Positions 43,277-57,100 of a stretch of DNA of 64,000 bases are shown piece by piece (position 1 is the first letter of the stretch; every line of letters starts with the position of its first letter). The DNA comes from Narthecium ossifragum (lineage: Eukaryota > Streptophyta > Magnoliopsida > Dioscoreales > Nartheciaceae), in contig OY986966.1 of NCBI GenBank assembly GCA_963920575.1, positions 14,277,297 to 14,341,296 on the forward strand. Reading direction: 5' to 3'. The translations under genes and the position numbers were made by a program. The notes below the pieces were generated by a model that was not told where the DNA came from, did not search any database, and worked only from the letters and a program-made list of their open reading frames with translations.

Positions 43277-46029
43277 CCCCTTTAGTTAGCCTTTTCTCCC
43301 GTTAAAGCACGGCTGCGAGAGAGATCGAGAGAGGTGAGCGGCGACACGATTGGGTAAGAGAGGGAGACCGCGGCTAGAGGAGAGATCGCCGGCGACGACC
43401 GTGGCCGGATGAGTTCGCGACCAGAGAGAGAGGGAAGACGGCTATCGAGGGAGACCGTGACTTGAGGGGATCATGTACGACTGCGCGCTTGAGTACGACA
43501 GCGACTGGAGGAGGAGCTCTCGAATGACTGGAGGTAGGCTTTGCTTTGATGCTTGCTAGCCTAGGAGCTTTGTGATGCTCTTCTCTTCTCTCTTGCTCCG
43601 GTGATTTATATCTTCCTTTCCTCTGTTTTTTTGGTCTGGCAGAGGTTTGAGTTCCTCCTCTATTCTTGGATTGCTCGAGTCGTTTGGATCTGGGGATCTC
43701 TTCTCCTTGCTGCCAAAGGTTTTAGTCATTTGAAAGATAATCAGAGTCAAGGATTCAATGACCATCTCATTTCAGATTGCTTTTTTCAACCTTTGGTTTA
43801 AAGGATTCACAAGAATTATCTACACTGCTCTGCTGCCGTGTGTTTTCAAATCTTAGGTGAGATAGAAGTGCCAAATAGTTCTGCACTGAAGGACAAATTG
43901 ATTGCCTTTCAATCAATCTAGTGCTTCAGCTTTGTCTGCTCCTTTTTTTATTTTCATTTGCTTAGTATGTTCTTCTCTCTAACTGTTTTTGTTTGAGCAT
44001 AAGACATGGTACTTAATTGAGTCAGGGCCATCTAAGTGTTTTCTTCCGACAAATATTCAGTAAGTTGTCTTCTTTTTAGGATATTTATTATAAGTTTGCA
44101 AACCATGAATCAACTGGCTTATTTGATTGACTGCCTTTCTTTACTTTCTCTTTTGTCTTTTCTAGCTTAACTCCTTCAATGAGATGATTGTCCTTTCTAG
44201 CTTTTTACAACTATAGAATTATATGATGTTTGATGAGCATTGAGAAATGTAGCATTTCAGCTTTGTACGTCAGATTGACAAAATTATATATTCTTGGTCT
44301 ATATCCTAAATTAACAGTTAATTTTATTAAATGTGTAAATCTCAGGACAATAATGCTAAATACTTGATCTTTTCTATGTGAATTCTACCATACAGATCTT
44401 TTCTATAATGGGTAGTAGAAGACATGAATTTTTTCCATAAGTATATGCGCATCATTTAATGTTGTATAATTTACTTTAGTTAGTGAAAGACATAAAGGAG
44501 TTGATTTCTTCAGCTAGATTTTTGTTTTCTACTTTTCTTTTTTGTTGTTGTTTGTTTAAATCATTTTTGTGTGTAGTATTTGTGCAATTCGAGTATCATA
44601 CCTTATATTCATGTTTTTTTTATGCTTTATTAAATTTGGGTGTTCTTAACCTGGGAATTGTGGTCTTAGGTTTTATGTTTCTCACTTTTACCTTTACGTT
44701 TATTGTGGCTAAGTTATGTATGTGAGCCATTTTGTCTTGGTGTGGTTTTCAAGTGTGCTTATGGTTAGTAATAAGGTCGTAAACTAGATAAACAATTGAG
44801 ATGATAACCAAAGTGGTAAACATTTAAGGATTTGGACTTAATTTTTTGGCTAAGCTATTGTGGAAGTAGTACAGCTAGAACAAAATTAACATGTTATTTA
44901 TAGATGATGCTTTTGTGTTTGTTCTTTAATTGGATCTCTCTCTCACACCTCCCCTGACCCATTCCTATTAATAAGACTAATCTATTTGACGTAAGCATCT
45001 CACTAAAGTTTATACTTAAAGTCAAACAACAATGACATGCTGATAAATGAATAAGCGTATATGTACAATGCAAACATCAACAACTCAAAATTTATGTCAC
45101 CAGCATAAGAACGTACGCTTTGATATCCCTCTTCTTCTTTCCTAGCTATCAAAGCTACTTCACTTTTGATTTTCTCAGTCAAAAATATGGGCGTGGACAC
45201 TGTCATAATTTTTTCATAAGAAAATTTTGATGATTTAATGTGGTTTTTTCATCAGTCACCTATCAACCATTTTGACCCGTTTATGTATTTTATGTGTATC
45301 TGATGCATTGAGTATGTGGCTTTAACTGTTATTCAGTACAGCTGAGAATACGAAAAAAGTAACCGAATTGTCTAATAGAAATGATCTCCTTCACCTGAGT
45401 GACCCACAAACTCCACTTGAAATGAATAACTAATTGAAAGCTTTTCTCTCCTGTCAAATTTAATAAGTGTTGTCTCAAGGAAAACTTTTTATCAACTTGA
45501 AATGTGAAAATACTGAGCTACATTTTTAACATAACAATTCACATACTTTATTGTAAACCTTAGTGTTGCCGGCTATACTGAGTTACATTTTCTCTCCTTA
45601 TAAGGTTGATTCCTTCCTAATCTTTATTGTAAACTCTTAGTGTTTATCGATTAGGAAGGAATTAAGAGTTGAAGTGGTAAGGAGGGATTTGTAAACGGTT
45701 CACATGCTGTATCTGCTATAATTTCAAGGAATTGTTCCTAATCAAATACAATTTGGAACAATTCACATGCTATATCTGCTATAATTCCTTCCTAATCGAT
45801 GATAAACTGCTCTATTGTAAACGATTAACTAAACAATTCACATGCTTTAACATTGAAAAAAAGGTTACATCTTTTTTTTTAATAAAGGAGCTGAGTTAAA
45901 CTGCAAAACTTTAAATCAATCTGAGGAGCAATTCAATGGACAATTTAAGGCCATGTTTGGTTAGGGCATTTTCCATTTTCATTTTCTAGAAAATAGAAAA
46001 CAGATCCGAAAACATGTTTGGTCTGCCGT

Positions 46030-47685
46030 TGATGAGAATGCATAATGTTATATTTTTATCCCATAATATTTAGTCTCCTATGCTTATTTAGTTCCTAAAT
46101 ACACTCATTATTCTTATATTTTGATTTAGGATGCAATTGAAGTCCTTAAGTCGAAAAGAAGCTGAAAAGAGTGCATGGATCAACTTTAAAGATTTATCTG
46201 TACCTGGTCATGAAGAACCAGAGGATGTGCCATAGATGGTTGGAACGCTCTTGAAGTCTAGATTCTGGAGAATTTTACGGTTCGTGATTCCGAGTTTCCT
46301 AGAGGACGTTACGGCAATTTCAGTACCGATGCGCAGTCTGAATGGCAGAAAGGAAAATAAGCTGGAAGTCCGAGCGATCCACCGATCGATCGGACCACGC
46401 AAAAACGGGACAGAACATGTGTTTTTCAGCCACAACACATCCGATCGATCCCTCCATCGCTCCTATGGATCCGATCGATCCGACACCAATGGTTCGATCG
46501 ATCGGACTCGGAAAAAGTCAAAAACAGCGTATTTTTACTCAACCGATCGATCCAGCACTTAAAGTTCGATCGATCGGACTTGGGAATTAAAGTTGACAGA
46601 ACGTATGCTTTCTAAAGGAGCAAAGTTCGATCGATCCATCCATCGATCGGACTCGGGCGTGACTACAAGTTGAAGAGTTTAATGAGACCGATCGATCCAA
46701 CACCCCGAGTTGGATCGATCGGACTTTCCCCAGTGAATAAAATCGACGATTGTGATCTAATCCGAGGGTGGATACACTTGAGGCTATAAATAGGACTCTT
46801 TCTAGGGTTTGGAGGGGATTCTTGGACACTTTTGGCTACTCTTTCTCCTCTTTTATATTTTTTTTCTAGGTTTTCTTTTGCTTTATGAAATCTTTTGGAG
46901 GATTGTTCTCGATGGCCCTGCATGGCTAAATCTTGATCCTTGGTCGAGGAGACTAAAACCTCGGAATCATTGAAACTGTGAGATCTAATTTATTTTTATT
47001 GTTCAGTTTATACATGAGTATTGGATGTTCTTCTGAGATTAAATCTTCATGATTACCTTGTCTAATTGCTAGGAGGCCTACTAGTTTATTATTCATGGTG
47101 ATCTACCGCTAGGTTTGATATCAAATCCTGAATTGTTTGATCCCTCTAATCTGCGAAGCAACTAGGATCTAATAATTTACTGCTGATCAGATCTTGTTAG
47201 ATCTTAGGAAGAATATTCAACTAGATTAAATGCAACCACTTGTGCTTGTGTTGTTTAGCTTTATCGATCTCCCTATTCTTAACGCTGCTACTAGATTAAA
47301 TCTACAGCGCTTGTCTTAGGTTGTTTAGTAGTTAGGGTTGATTAGATCGCTTGTTTCTAATTAACTAAAATTGAGGAGAGATTCGAATTGAATTCGGACG
47401 ATGAATATTCATGGTATAAATTGATTGATACTTGCATCTATGATGAGTTATTGGATTCCGATGGTGGATGTTGACTCAGACCAAGGTTTGTTCTCTTGAT
47501 TTAACTCGTTTCTTCACTTTAGATTATTTCTTTATTGTTTTTCCTCACATTTAAAACCCCCCATCTTTGTTCACTGAGCACAAAACTAGACTAAACACTC
47601 TTCGTGGGATCGACTCGTACTCGCACTACTACATTTATTTTAACGAATATTGGTTTTATTTTTGAGTGCCTGCGACAGCACATCA
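46030..47685 (+). repeat. 5' LTR of the Athila element
   Basis: TGATGAGAATGC...GACAGCACATCA. It contains a cluster of GATCGATC motifs (about 46380-46725), a TATA box TATAAATA at 46785-46792, and TCTAGGGTTTGGAGGGGATT just downstream near the probable transcription start. Confidence 0.97.
46785..46792 (+). promoter_or_regulatory. TATA box of the Athila 5' LTR
   Basis: TATAAATA lies 755 bases into the LTR, at the same offset as in the 3' LTR (58732-58739), and is conserved in the solo LTRs (24496-24503; 16090-16097 on the minus strand). It lies just downstream of the last GATCGATC pair. Confidence 0.75.
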
Positions 47686-47690
47686 AATTT

Positions 47691-47708
47691 TGGCGCCGTT
47701 GCCGGGGA
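47691..47708 (+). other. Primer-binding site, tRNA-Asp
   Basis: TGGCGCCGTTGCCGGGGA, five bases after the LTR, is complementary to 18 nt at the 3' end of plant tRNA-Asp, the primer known for Athila/Calypso elements. Confidence 0.92.
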
Positions 47709-47822
47709 GTGATTCTAGTTGATTTTTGTGTTTATTGTGATCTTTATTTTCATAAAAAAAAAGAGTTATTCGAATTTTCTTGATTTCTTTTTCTCGTTTT
47801 GCCGGAATCCTCTTGATTGTTT

Positions 47823-50702
47823 ATGAGTATAGCTCGATCTTTTAATCAATGTTATTTACAGTTCGACCCAGAGATAGAAAGAACTTTGCGCAGGTTAAGG
47901 AGGGAAGCTCGGATAAATCCTGAGGAGGACGATTTGGCTCTTGACCACGTATTTATCAGTGATTCTGAATTAGAGGAGGAAGTCATGGCCGGAAATCGGA
48001 CTTTGAAAGAGCTTGCAGCCCCAGATTTGAATCAACAACCCTTATGCATTACATTTCCTACTTTGGATGTTGCTACTACTTTTGAATTAAAATCTGGACT
48101 AATACACCTCTTACCCACTTTTCATGGACTTTCAGGCGAGGATCCTCACAAACATTTAAAGGAGCTTCATGTGGTGTGCACAAGTATGAAACCTATGGGG
48201 GTGACTGAAGATCAAATCAAATTGAGAGCCTTCCCATTTTCTTTAAAGGATTCGGCTAAGGATTGGCTTTATTATTTACCATCTGGGAGTATTACTACAT
48301 GGAATGAGATGAAGAGGTTGTTTTTAGAGAAGTATTTTCCAGCCTCAAGAGCGGCCAACATTAGGAAAGAGATCTGTGGTGTAAGGCAACATAATGGAGA
48401 GTCTCTACATGAGTATTGGGAACGTTTCAAGAAATTATGTGCAAGCTGTCCCCATCATCAAATTAGTGAGCAATTACTTATTCAATATTTTTATGAGGGC
48501 TTACTAACCAATGACAGGAGTATGATTGATGCAGCTAGTGGAGGAGCTTTGGTGGATAAAACTCCTGAAGCCACGAGGAACTTGATTGCAAATATGGCAG
48601 CTAATTCTCAACAATTTAATACTAGACTTGATTCTTATTCAAAAAATGTTAATGAGGTAAATGTTTCATCTCTTGAACAACAGATTGCGAGTCTAACTTC
48701 TCTTGTTCGTCAAATGGCTGTAGGTAACATGCAAACAGCGAAGGTTTGTGGAATTTGTTCGGTGGCGGGACATCCAACCGATATGTGCCCAACTCTTCAA
48801 GAAGAGCCCATTGAACAAGTAAATGCAGCTGGGAGTTTTCCAGGACCACCGCAAAGGAAGTATGATTCCTATTCAAACACGTATAATCCGGGATGGAGGG
48901 ATCACCCCAATCTCAACTATGGGAATCCACAAGTGAATCAGCCTACAACTCAATTTCGCCCAACTGGACAACAATATCAACAATATCGACCGCCATACCC
49001 CCCAAGACCACAACAAAATCCAACTCCGAATTCTGGTATGTCTTTAGAAGATATTGTTAATTCCCTTGCTACTAGTGCTATGCAATTTCAACAGGATACA
49101 AAACAATTTCAACAAGATACAAAACAATTTCAACAAGAGGCAAAGGCCAGTATCCAAGGTTTGGAACATCAAATGGGGCAGATGGCGTCAGTAATTAGCA
49201 AGCTAGAGGCGCAGAATTCGGGAAAATTACCTTCTCAAACGGTAATAAATCCAAGAGAGAATGCAAGTGCAATCATTTTGAGAAGTGGTAAAGAACTTGA
49301 GACTCCAATAAAGGAAGTTCCTACATCGTCTGTGCAAGGAAAAGAGCAAGACCTCGTCGCGGACAAAATCTTTCCTGATGACGACGACGTACCTAAACGT
49401 AAGTTTCCATCTCTTTCTGATTATAAACCTGTACCTCCTTTTCCTCAGGCTTTGACAGAATCAAGAAAATATGAGAAGAATTCATATCTATATGAGACTT
49501 TTCGCCGATGCGAGGTAAATATTCCACTCTTAGATGCTCTTAAACAAGTACCTCGTTATGCTAAATTCTTGAAAGAATTGTGCACAATTAAGAGAAAGCA
49601 GAAACTTAAAGGATGTGAGAAGGTGAAAGTAGGGGAAAATGTTTCTGCAATTCTGCAAAGAAAAATTCCTACGAAGTGTAGGGATCCAGGTATGTTTACT
49701 ATCCCATGTACAATTGGTAACACCAAATTTGAGAAAACTATGTTAGATTTGGGAGCTTCTATCAATGTCATGCCATATTCTATATATTCTTCTTTAAAAC
49801 TTGGGCCTTTGAATGAAACTGGTGTTGTAATTCAATTGGCTGACAGATCTAACGCCTATCCTAAAGGTGTAGTTGAAGATATTCTTGTGCAAGTCAATGA
49901 TTTAGTTTTCCCTGCTGATTTTTATGTGTTTGATATGGAGAATGGTGATCATAGTACTCCTATTTTGTTGGGAAGACCTTTCTTGAAGACATCCAAGACT
50001 AAGATAGATGTCCATAGTGGCACACTTACCATGGAATTTGATGGTGAAACTGTTAAGTTTAATATTTATGATGCCATGAAATATCCTGCTGATGATTGTT
50101 CAGTGTATTCAATTGATGTGATTGATTATTTATCACAGGAAGTTTTTGAACTCAGTGATAAAGATGAATTGGAAGTGGCTATTAGTAAATCTCTGGAGGA
50201 AGAAAATGAGCTATCTTTGAGTACTAATTTGCAGGAAACTGTTGCAACACTGAATGATTTTTTGATAATTCAGCAATCAGGTAACGATTCTTCTAATTCA
50301 TTACCTGTATCTAATGAGAAATCATTACCTTCTGAATTGCAAGCACCTATTCCAGATCTGAAACCTCTTCCTAATCATCTTAAATATGCTTTTCTTGGAG
50401 ATGGAGGAGTATTACCAGTGATTATCTCCAATAACCTTAGTGCACCACAGGAAGAAAAACTTGTGCAGGTTCTTAAGAAGCATAAGACAGCTATTGGGTG
50501 GACAATTGCAGACATCAAGGGAATCAGTCCAAGTACATGTATGCATCGTATCTTGCTTGAAGAGGGAGCGAAACCTTCCCGCCAACCACAAAGAAGGTTA
50601 AATCCGCCCATAATGGATGTTGTAAAGAAGGAGATCCTCAAACTGCTTGAAGTTGGAGTGATCTATCCTATTTTGGATAGCACTTGGGTTAGTCCAGTTT
50701 AA
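47823..50702 (+). pseudogene. Athila gag-pol, part 1: gag, protease, start of RT (ends at premature stop)
   Basis: The start is ATG 47823 (MSIARSFNQCYLQFDPEIER). Gag capsid covers about residues 90-250 (LLPTFHGLSGEDPHKHLKEL, AKDWLYYLPSGSITTWNEMK, KEICGVRQHNGESLHEYWER). A CX2CX4HX4C zinc knuckle (CGICSVAGHPTDMC) is at residues 309-322. A Gln/Pro-rich linker carries short repeats of KQFQQDT. The aspartic protease motif LDLGASINVMP has its catalytic Asp at residue 642. Then comes the linker to RT, ending WVSPV. The TAA at 50700-50702 (codon 960) stands where relatives have glutamine (CAA), a C-to-T change. The frame continues open afterwards, so the natural product would be one polyprotein. Confidence 0.93.
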
Positions 50703-53252
50703 GTTGTTCCTAAAAAGACAGGAATAACCGTGGTGAGAAATCACAAAGATGAGTTAGTTCCTACCCGTGTGCAAAATGGGTGGAGGGTTTGTATTGATTA
50801 TAGAAAATTAAATGCTATAACCCGCAAGGACCACTTCCCTTTACCTTTTATTGATCAGATGCTTGAAAGATTAGCTGGTCATTCTTATTATTGTTTTCTT
50901 GATGGTTATTCAGGTTACTTCTAGATTGCAATTGCCCCTGAAGATCAGGAAAAGACGACGTTCACATGCCCATTTGGAACTTTTGCATATCGTCGCATGC
51001 CTTTTGGTCTTTGCAACGCCCCAACTACTTTCCAAAGGTGTATGGTTAGTATATTCTCAGATTATATTGAACAGATCATAGAGGTTTTTATGGATGATTT
51101 CACAGTTTATGAAAACTCCTTTGATAATTGTTTACATAACCTTACACTTGTTCTTCAAAGATGCATAGAAACTAGCCTTGTGTTAAATTCTGAGAAATGT
51201 CATTTCATGGTTGAACAAGGTATGGTTTTGGGTCATGTTGTTTCATCTAAAGGAATTGAGGTTGATAAAGCTAAAGTTGATGTCATTCAATCTTTACCTT
51301 ATCCCACTAGTGTGCGGGAAGTTCGTTCTTTTCTTGGACATGCAGGTTTTTACCGAAGATTCATCAAGGACTTCTCCAAAATAGCATTACCATTATGCAC
51401 GTTGTTGCAAAAAGACAAGGTTTTTGAGTTCGATGAAGCATGCAAAAAGGCATTTGATAAGTTGAAGGAATTGTTGACTTCTACTCCAATTATTCAACCC
51501 CCAGACTGGAGCGTTCCTTTCGAGATAATGTGTGATGCGAGTGATTATGCAGTGGGCGCAGTTTTGGGTCAAAAGATTGGAAGAGCTTCTCATGCAATTT
51601 ACTATGCTTCCAAGACTTTGGATGATGCTCAGAGAAATTATTCTACAACTGAAAAAGAACTTTTAGCTGTTGTGTTTGCTGTAGAAAAATTTCGTTCTTA
51701 TTTACTTGGTACTAAAGTCATTGTTTACTCTGATCATGCAACCCTTCATTATTTAATGACGAAGAAGGAGGCAAAGCCGAGATTAATCCGATGGATACTT
51801 CTCTTGAGTGAATTTGATTTGGAGATAAAAGACAAAAGAGGAACAGAAAATCGAGTTGCAGATCATCTGAGTCGGTTAGTTCATGTGGAGGATAAACTTC
51901 GTCTACAGGAAACATTCCCTGATGAACAATTGTTTTCTGCAACTGTGACATTACCTTGGTATGCAAATATTGTGAATTATTTGGTTACTAATATGTTACC
52001 TTCTGAATTGTCTAAGGCTCAAAGAGATAAGATTAAAAGTGATGCTAAATATTATGTGTGGGATGACCCATATTTATGGAAGCATTGTGCAGATCAAGTA
52101 ATAAGAAGGTGCGTTCCTGAAAGTGAAATTATTTCTATACTCACTTTTTGTCATTCTTATGCTTGTGGAGGTCACTTTGGAGTTAAGAGAACGGCCAGAA
52201 AAGTGTTAGAATGTGGTTTCTATTGGCCTTCTTTATTTCGAGATTCATACTCTCTTTGTAAGTCATGCGAGAATTGTCAAAAGACAGGTAATATATCCCA
52301 AAGGAATGAGATGCCACAAAACCCCATATTATTTTGCGAAATTTTCGATGTTTGGGGCATCGACTTCATGGGTCCGTTCCCTATATCTTTTGGTTATGTT
52401 TATATTCTACTTGCTGTGGATTATGTTTCAAAATGGGTAGAAGCTAAAGCTACCAGGACTGATGATTCTAAAGTTGTTGCATATTTTATCAAGTCTAACA
52501 TATTATCAAGGTTTGGAATTCCAAGAGCTTTCATAAGTGATCGAGGCACGCACTTTTGCAATCGAACTGTGGAGGCGTTGCTAAGGAAGTACCATGTGAC
52601 CCATAACGTATCAACCGCCTATCATCCGCAAACGAGTGGACAAGCGGAAGTGTCAAATCGAGAGATCAAGTCCATCATTGAAAAGACGGTAAATCCAAAT
52701 AGAAAAGATTGGAGTTTGCGTTTGGATGATGCGTTGTGGGCATATAGGACTGCATATAAGACACCCATCGGTATGTCACCTTATCGCTTGATATTTGGGA
52801 AACCATGTCACCTTCCAGTTGAGTTAGAACATAAAGCTTATTGGGCTATCAAGAGCTTTAATATGAACATGGATGAGAGTGGAGAACACAGGAAGTTGCA
52901 ACTGCAAGAATTAGACGAAATTCGCAATGATGCCTATGAGAGCGCTAGGATTTACAAGGAAAAGACAAAAGCTTTTCATGATAAGATGATCTCTAGAAAG
53001 GAGTTTAAAGTTAGTCAAAAAGTTCTCCTTTACCAATCACGCTTACGTTTGTTTCCAGGTAAGTTGCGTTCTCGTTGGATTGGACCTTTTATTGTTACTA
53101 ATGTTTTTTCTCATGGTGTAGTTGAAATTCAAAGTTTAGCCACTTCCAAAATGTTTACGGTGAATGGCCATCGACTTAAACCTTTCTATAAAGGCGTTCC
53201 AACAGAAAAATTGGAAAAATTGGATCTTGAGGAACCAACTTATACTGATTAA
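50703..53252 (+). pseudogene. Athila gag-pol, part 2: RT, RNase H, integrase
   Basis: Same frame as part 1. RT: NGWRVCIDYRKLNAITRKDH, a second stop TAG at 50922-50924 (between GYF and [13 protein letters not shown], probably CAG originally), [14 protein letters not shown], catalytic FMDD at 51087-51098 (residues 1089-1092). RNase [42 protein letters not shown]. Integrase: the HHCC zinc region ([10 protein letters not shown]...[11 protein letters not shown]), Asp 1514 (GIDFMG), Asp 1573 (ISDRGTHF), Glu 1609 ([10 protein letters not shown]), giving D,D35E. The frame ends at TAA 53250-53252, making 1,809 codons in total. Apart from the two stops I see no frameshift or missing catalytic residue. 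Confidence 0.94.
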
Positions 53253-54112
53253 AGAAGCAAGCATGAAGTCGAGCCAATGACAATAAACAAAGGCGCTGCT
53301 TGGGAGGCAACCCAAGGGCAGTTCGTTCCTTTCTCTTTTTATTTTCGCATTTTCATTTTAGTTATTTTTGCTTTTCTTTGCATTCCACCTTCCATTGGGG
53401 ACAATGTCAGTTTCAAGTGTGGGGGAGGAGATCTAGGTTGCATTTGCCATGAGCAAGAATTAGTTAAGCTTGACATTTTCATAACATGATTGAATGAGTA
53501 ATTTTGCGACTTAGAATTAATTAGTTGAGTTATTTTCCTTGAGATGGTAGTGACTAAATGAGTAGACAAAAGCTGGTGAGATTTTGAGCCTTTAGACTGA
53601 CACATTCATATCAGTCTCACTATTTTCTTTCATGAGAGATATTCTTCGATGGATTTGTTTCTCTAGAACTTGCTTTGATTCTATTCGAGGTCACATTGAC
53701 ACATGCAGACATGAACATGATTAAGGCCTTTTTTTTTTGTCTTAAGCTACATAAGCCAAATAGCCTACCTTTTGATTAAATCCTTTTGCTAAACACCTTT
53801 GAGCTTTATTGACTTTATTGTTAACCCACAGTACAAGCCTTATACCTGAAAAATATTTCCGTTACCCAAGCCATAAAACTAGTGGAGCATTGATCATCAT
53901 TATGACATGTATGGGTGCAAAAGTCCAAGTGTGGGGGTGTTTGGATTTGTGGTTTGGCTATATTTGAAAAAAAAAAAAATAGAAAAAGAAAAAGAAGAAA
54001 AGAAAGTGAAGGAGGAAATTGTTTTTCATGTTACAAAATATGTTTATGAATCCTCCCAATAATTCTGTATGATCTCTACAAAGGTGGAAGTTTTTGCAAA
54101 AGATTGTTCACA
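53253..54112 (+). other. Athila 3' non-coding region, left of the CACTA insertion
   Basis: There is no env-like frame. Two extra polypurine-like motifs AAGTGTGGGGG occur at 53415-53425 and 53927-53937, the first after CATTGGGGACAATGTCAGTT, a pattern common between pol and the 3' LTR in Athila relatives. An A-rich run lies at 53965-54010. Confidence 0.7.
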
Positions 54113-57100
54113 CACTACAAGAAAAAAGGGATTCTGTAACAACACTATGTGTCACTGCATATAGAGTTCTCGCCACTAATGTCTTTTTTGTGACGACCCT
54201 AGTGACAACAAGAGTTGTCGCTTGTGTAGCCGTTGCTAATACTTTAGTTACGACAAATATGCCTCGTCACTTATAACTATACTTGTAATGACAAGTTTTG
54301 TTGTCACTATAAGATACACACATGTCACTATATCTTGTTCAAGAACATAATGAGACATGGATTAGTGATAACCTGATTACCATTAGTGACGACATTAATG
54401 TCACTAAAAATTTCCTACTGTGACAACTTTAAAATGTAGTCACAAAAAATATTCGTTAGTGACGATAATTGCTGTCACAATCCAATATTGGGATGTTTAA
54501 TAAGCATTTCAGTTACCACCTTTATCGTCACAGATACAATAAATAGTGACAAAACGTGATTGTTGTCATAATTAGATTTATTAGTGACAATAAATAACAT
54601 CACAATTGGTGATTGTTGACATTTTTCATTGTCACACTATTGACTAACCACCTGTCAAATAGTACATGCTATTTTGATCTAATAAACATGTTAAAAATAC
54701 ATACAATACCAAGAAAAACAATACAATAAATTAAACTTTCATAACCAAACTTTTATAACTATAAGTAGTCCAAGTAACATAAGTTTAGTACATAATTCTT
54801 GATACATGTAAAAAAAAACCCAGAAAACTAAAGAGCTTTCTCAAATTAGGCTCTGAAATTCCAAAACAAAAGACCAACGATCCATGTCCTGCAAAAATAA
54901 ATATCAAGACATGTTACTTTGGCAAAATGAACATTAAGTCTATATTCAAGAATGAAGCCAACTAACACCATAGAATGCAATTTCAAATTCACTTATCTTT
55001 GTGGTGGTTGAGAGCTAGCAGCATTGAGAGAAGAAAGGTTGCACTTAGGTCCCCATCCGTCAATCAACGGAGAAACAACGCCAAGTCTGGCCCATCAAAA
55101 GTCGCCTAAATTTTTAACAAATTAGGTCATTCACGTGATATGTCGACCTATACAAAGTAAAGAGCAAAAGAAATTAGGACTGCATACTTAGATTTATATT
55201 ATTACAAAAATATATAGTATGTGAAAAACTCTGATATAACTACACTATGGACAACATCCATTGCAGATACTTTTGGAGTTTGTCTCCCTAAACAATCCCT
55301 AAATAATTTCAGCTACAAGATTCCTACCTTAACAAAAAGCAGAAGCTGAGGAACACTACCTACCAAGTGTACAGCTAATGGTATCTAAATCTCATATCAA
55401 TAAGAGAATTTATAAATAGGCCGAAGATAGACCTATCTAGCAACAATAATACACCTAATTTTCTTTGATATAACTCTAAGCACAAACGAGCAGCTGGAGG
55501 AGCAGCCTACAACATTGATACATGTAACAAGCATGAACATATAATATACATAACTTGGAAAACTTGGTAGGTATTAAATCTACAGATCTCTGTAATTTAC
55601 AAAATAAAACTAATATGTTATTAACACTACCACAATTGTTCATCCCATTGCCATCTAACTAATGCTTATGAATATCCACATAGTCAATAGAATTTTCATT
55701 TGTAAGGAAAAAGGCTTAATTGCAAGAGCAACATTAAATATAAAGATACGTTCATGCCTGTTACCTATATCAATGTGGTAGAAAATGTTAAAGTTAGAAA
55801 GAAATAAACGAACTTATCTACGCAGATTAACAGCTATTCTTTCAAGGGCAATGAATGAGAAAATATAAAGTAGTTAATACATACGAGTTACATATTATTT
55901 GTTTATACATGTATTCTGCCTGGCAACCTTGCTCTTGTTAGAAAAAATACTCAAACTTATGGAATAAATCATTTTTTGTCTATATGCGAGGAATAACTAC
56001 AATTTTACTTACCTTGCAGCCAGCCATGACATAGTCAGCGAATCCTTCATATACAAGAGCCTAGAAAATGGGCACCATCAAAATAGCACCCATTATGTTA
56101 CGGAGAAGGCTTAGATGATGATCGTGGTACATGATATCACCTCGGAAGAGTTTTCATTCATAAAATATAAATAGATGTGAATACAAACAGAGTTGTTTCT
56201 TTTTCTTTTTGCTTTTTTTTTCTCATTGAGAAGCTAGCCTGCTTAGGCTGTTTACAACCGACACCTACTCACATACAACCACTATGTGGACTTTAAACAA
56301 ACACCTCATGCTCACTTTCAAAACTTCCTATAAACCAGAGCCTCAGCCACCTTATCTGATACGGAGTTAGAAAATCTGAGAATGTGAACAAAGGATGTAT
56401 TCTACAAAATTGTGATGCACGCCACCATGATCCAAGGCCCAAAGACCAAAGCATCAAAACCATGGTAATCTAGAATAGCAATTTTAGAATCTAATTCCAA
56501 CCCAACATTCTCCGACATCTTGTGTAGTCAAACAAATCAGATTCAATTGAACATATCAACTATGTCAATTAAGTGACAAAAACCAATCAATAGTAGGCAA
56601 ACATACCTCCGTGAGAGAGCGGGAGGAGAAGGCTAGGCACGGCACCGCTCTCCAGCAAGGGAGGTGGGTCGGCGGGGTTATCGGGAGATGGTGCGGGTGG
56701 CCGACGATGAAGGAAGAGAGTGAACGTGAGAGAAAGGTCGAGGGGAGAGAGAGTTCGGGGAGGCGGAGACTCCCGGCGTGGTCCGGCTAGGAGAGAACGG
56801 CGGCGTCGGGAGTGAGGCGGCCGGCGTGACGTCACGATCGGTGGCGAACAGAATCGCAAGGGGGTGGGGGTGGGGTTGGAGGAGAGAGAACGAGTGGGGT
56901 AGATGTAGGTGGAAACTTTTAAAAGGGAGGATGAATAGGGTTTCTTAAGTGATCAACGAAAGCGACGGTAGAGATTAGAGTCTATGGAGATGGATGGCTA
57001 GGGTCAGACCATATCAAAAGGTTGTGATGGGCTAAGATTAGATACTATCATGGTTTGAAGATGGATAAATGAGATCTAATATCATGATGCCTTTAGTAAC

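Larger units (their letters stand above)
41524..45948. other. Outer segment of the right arm, no gene recognised
   Basis: The partner of 9638-14102: GC-rich 41524-42500, TTATAAG-rich about 42880-42955, GC-rich promoter-like 42960-43560, then AT-rich to 45948. The 80-codon frame at 44483-44725 is identical between arms but is a hydrophobic, Phe/Leu-rich frame in T-rich DNA with no recognisable domain. Confidence 0.5.

Noticed and set aside
44483..44725. 80-codon frame identical in both arms (10950-11192)
   Set aside because: Hydrophobic Phe/Leu-rich peptide from T-rich DNA; identity reflects the duplication rather than demonstrable selection.
46208..46829. Overlapping open frames in the family-A LTRs with repeated RSIGL/PIDP peptides (also near 16150, 24080 and 58155)
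   Set aside because: They arise because the GATCGATC pairs read through in several frames on both strands; they lie in LTR U3 and show no conserved protein.
53277..53489. Possible env-like frame after Athila pol
   Set aside because: Only 70 codons, covering the conserved non-coding region with the first polypurine-like motif; no signal peptide plus transmembrane layout that would support an envelope-like protein.
56587..56859. 90-codon minus-strand Arg/Ser/Pro-rich frame inside the CACTA element
   Set aside because: Short, low-complexity and GC-driven; not like a CACTA transposase.
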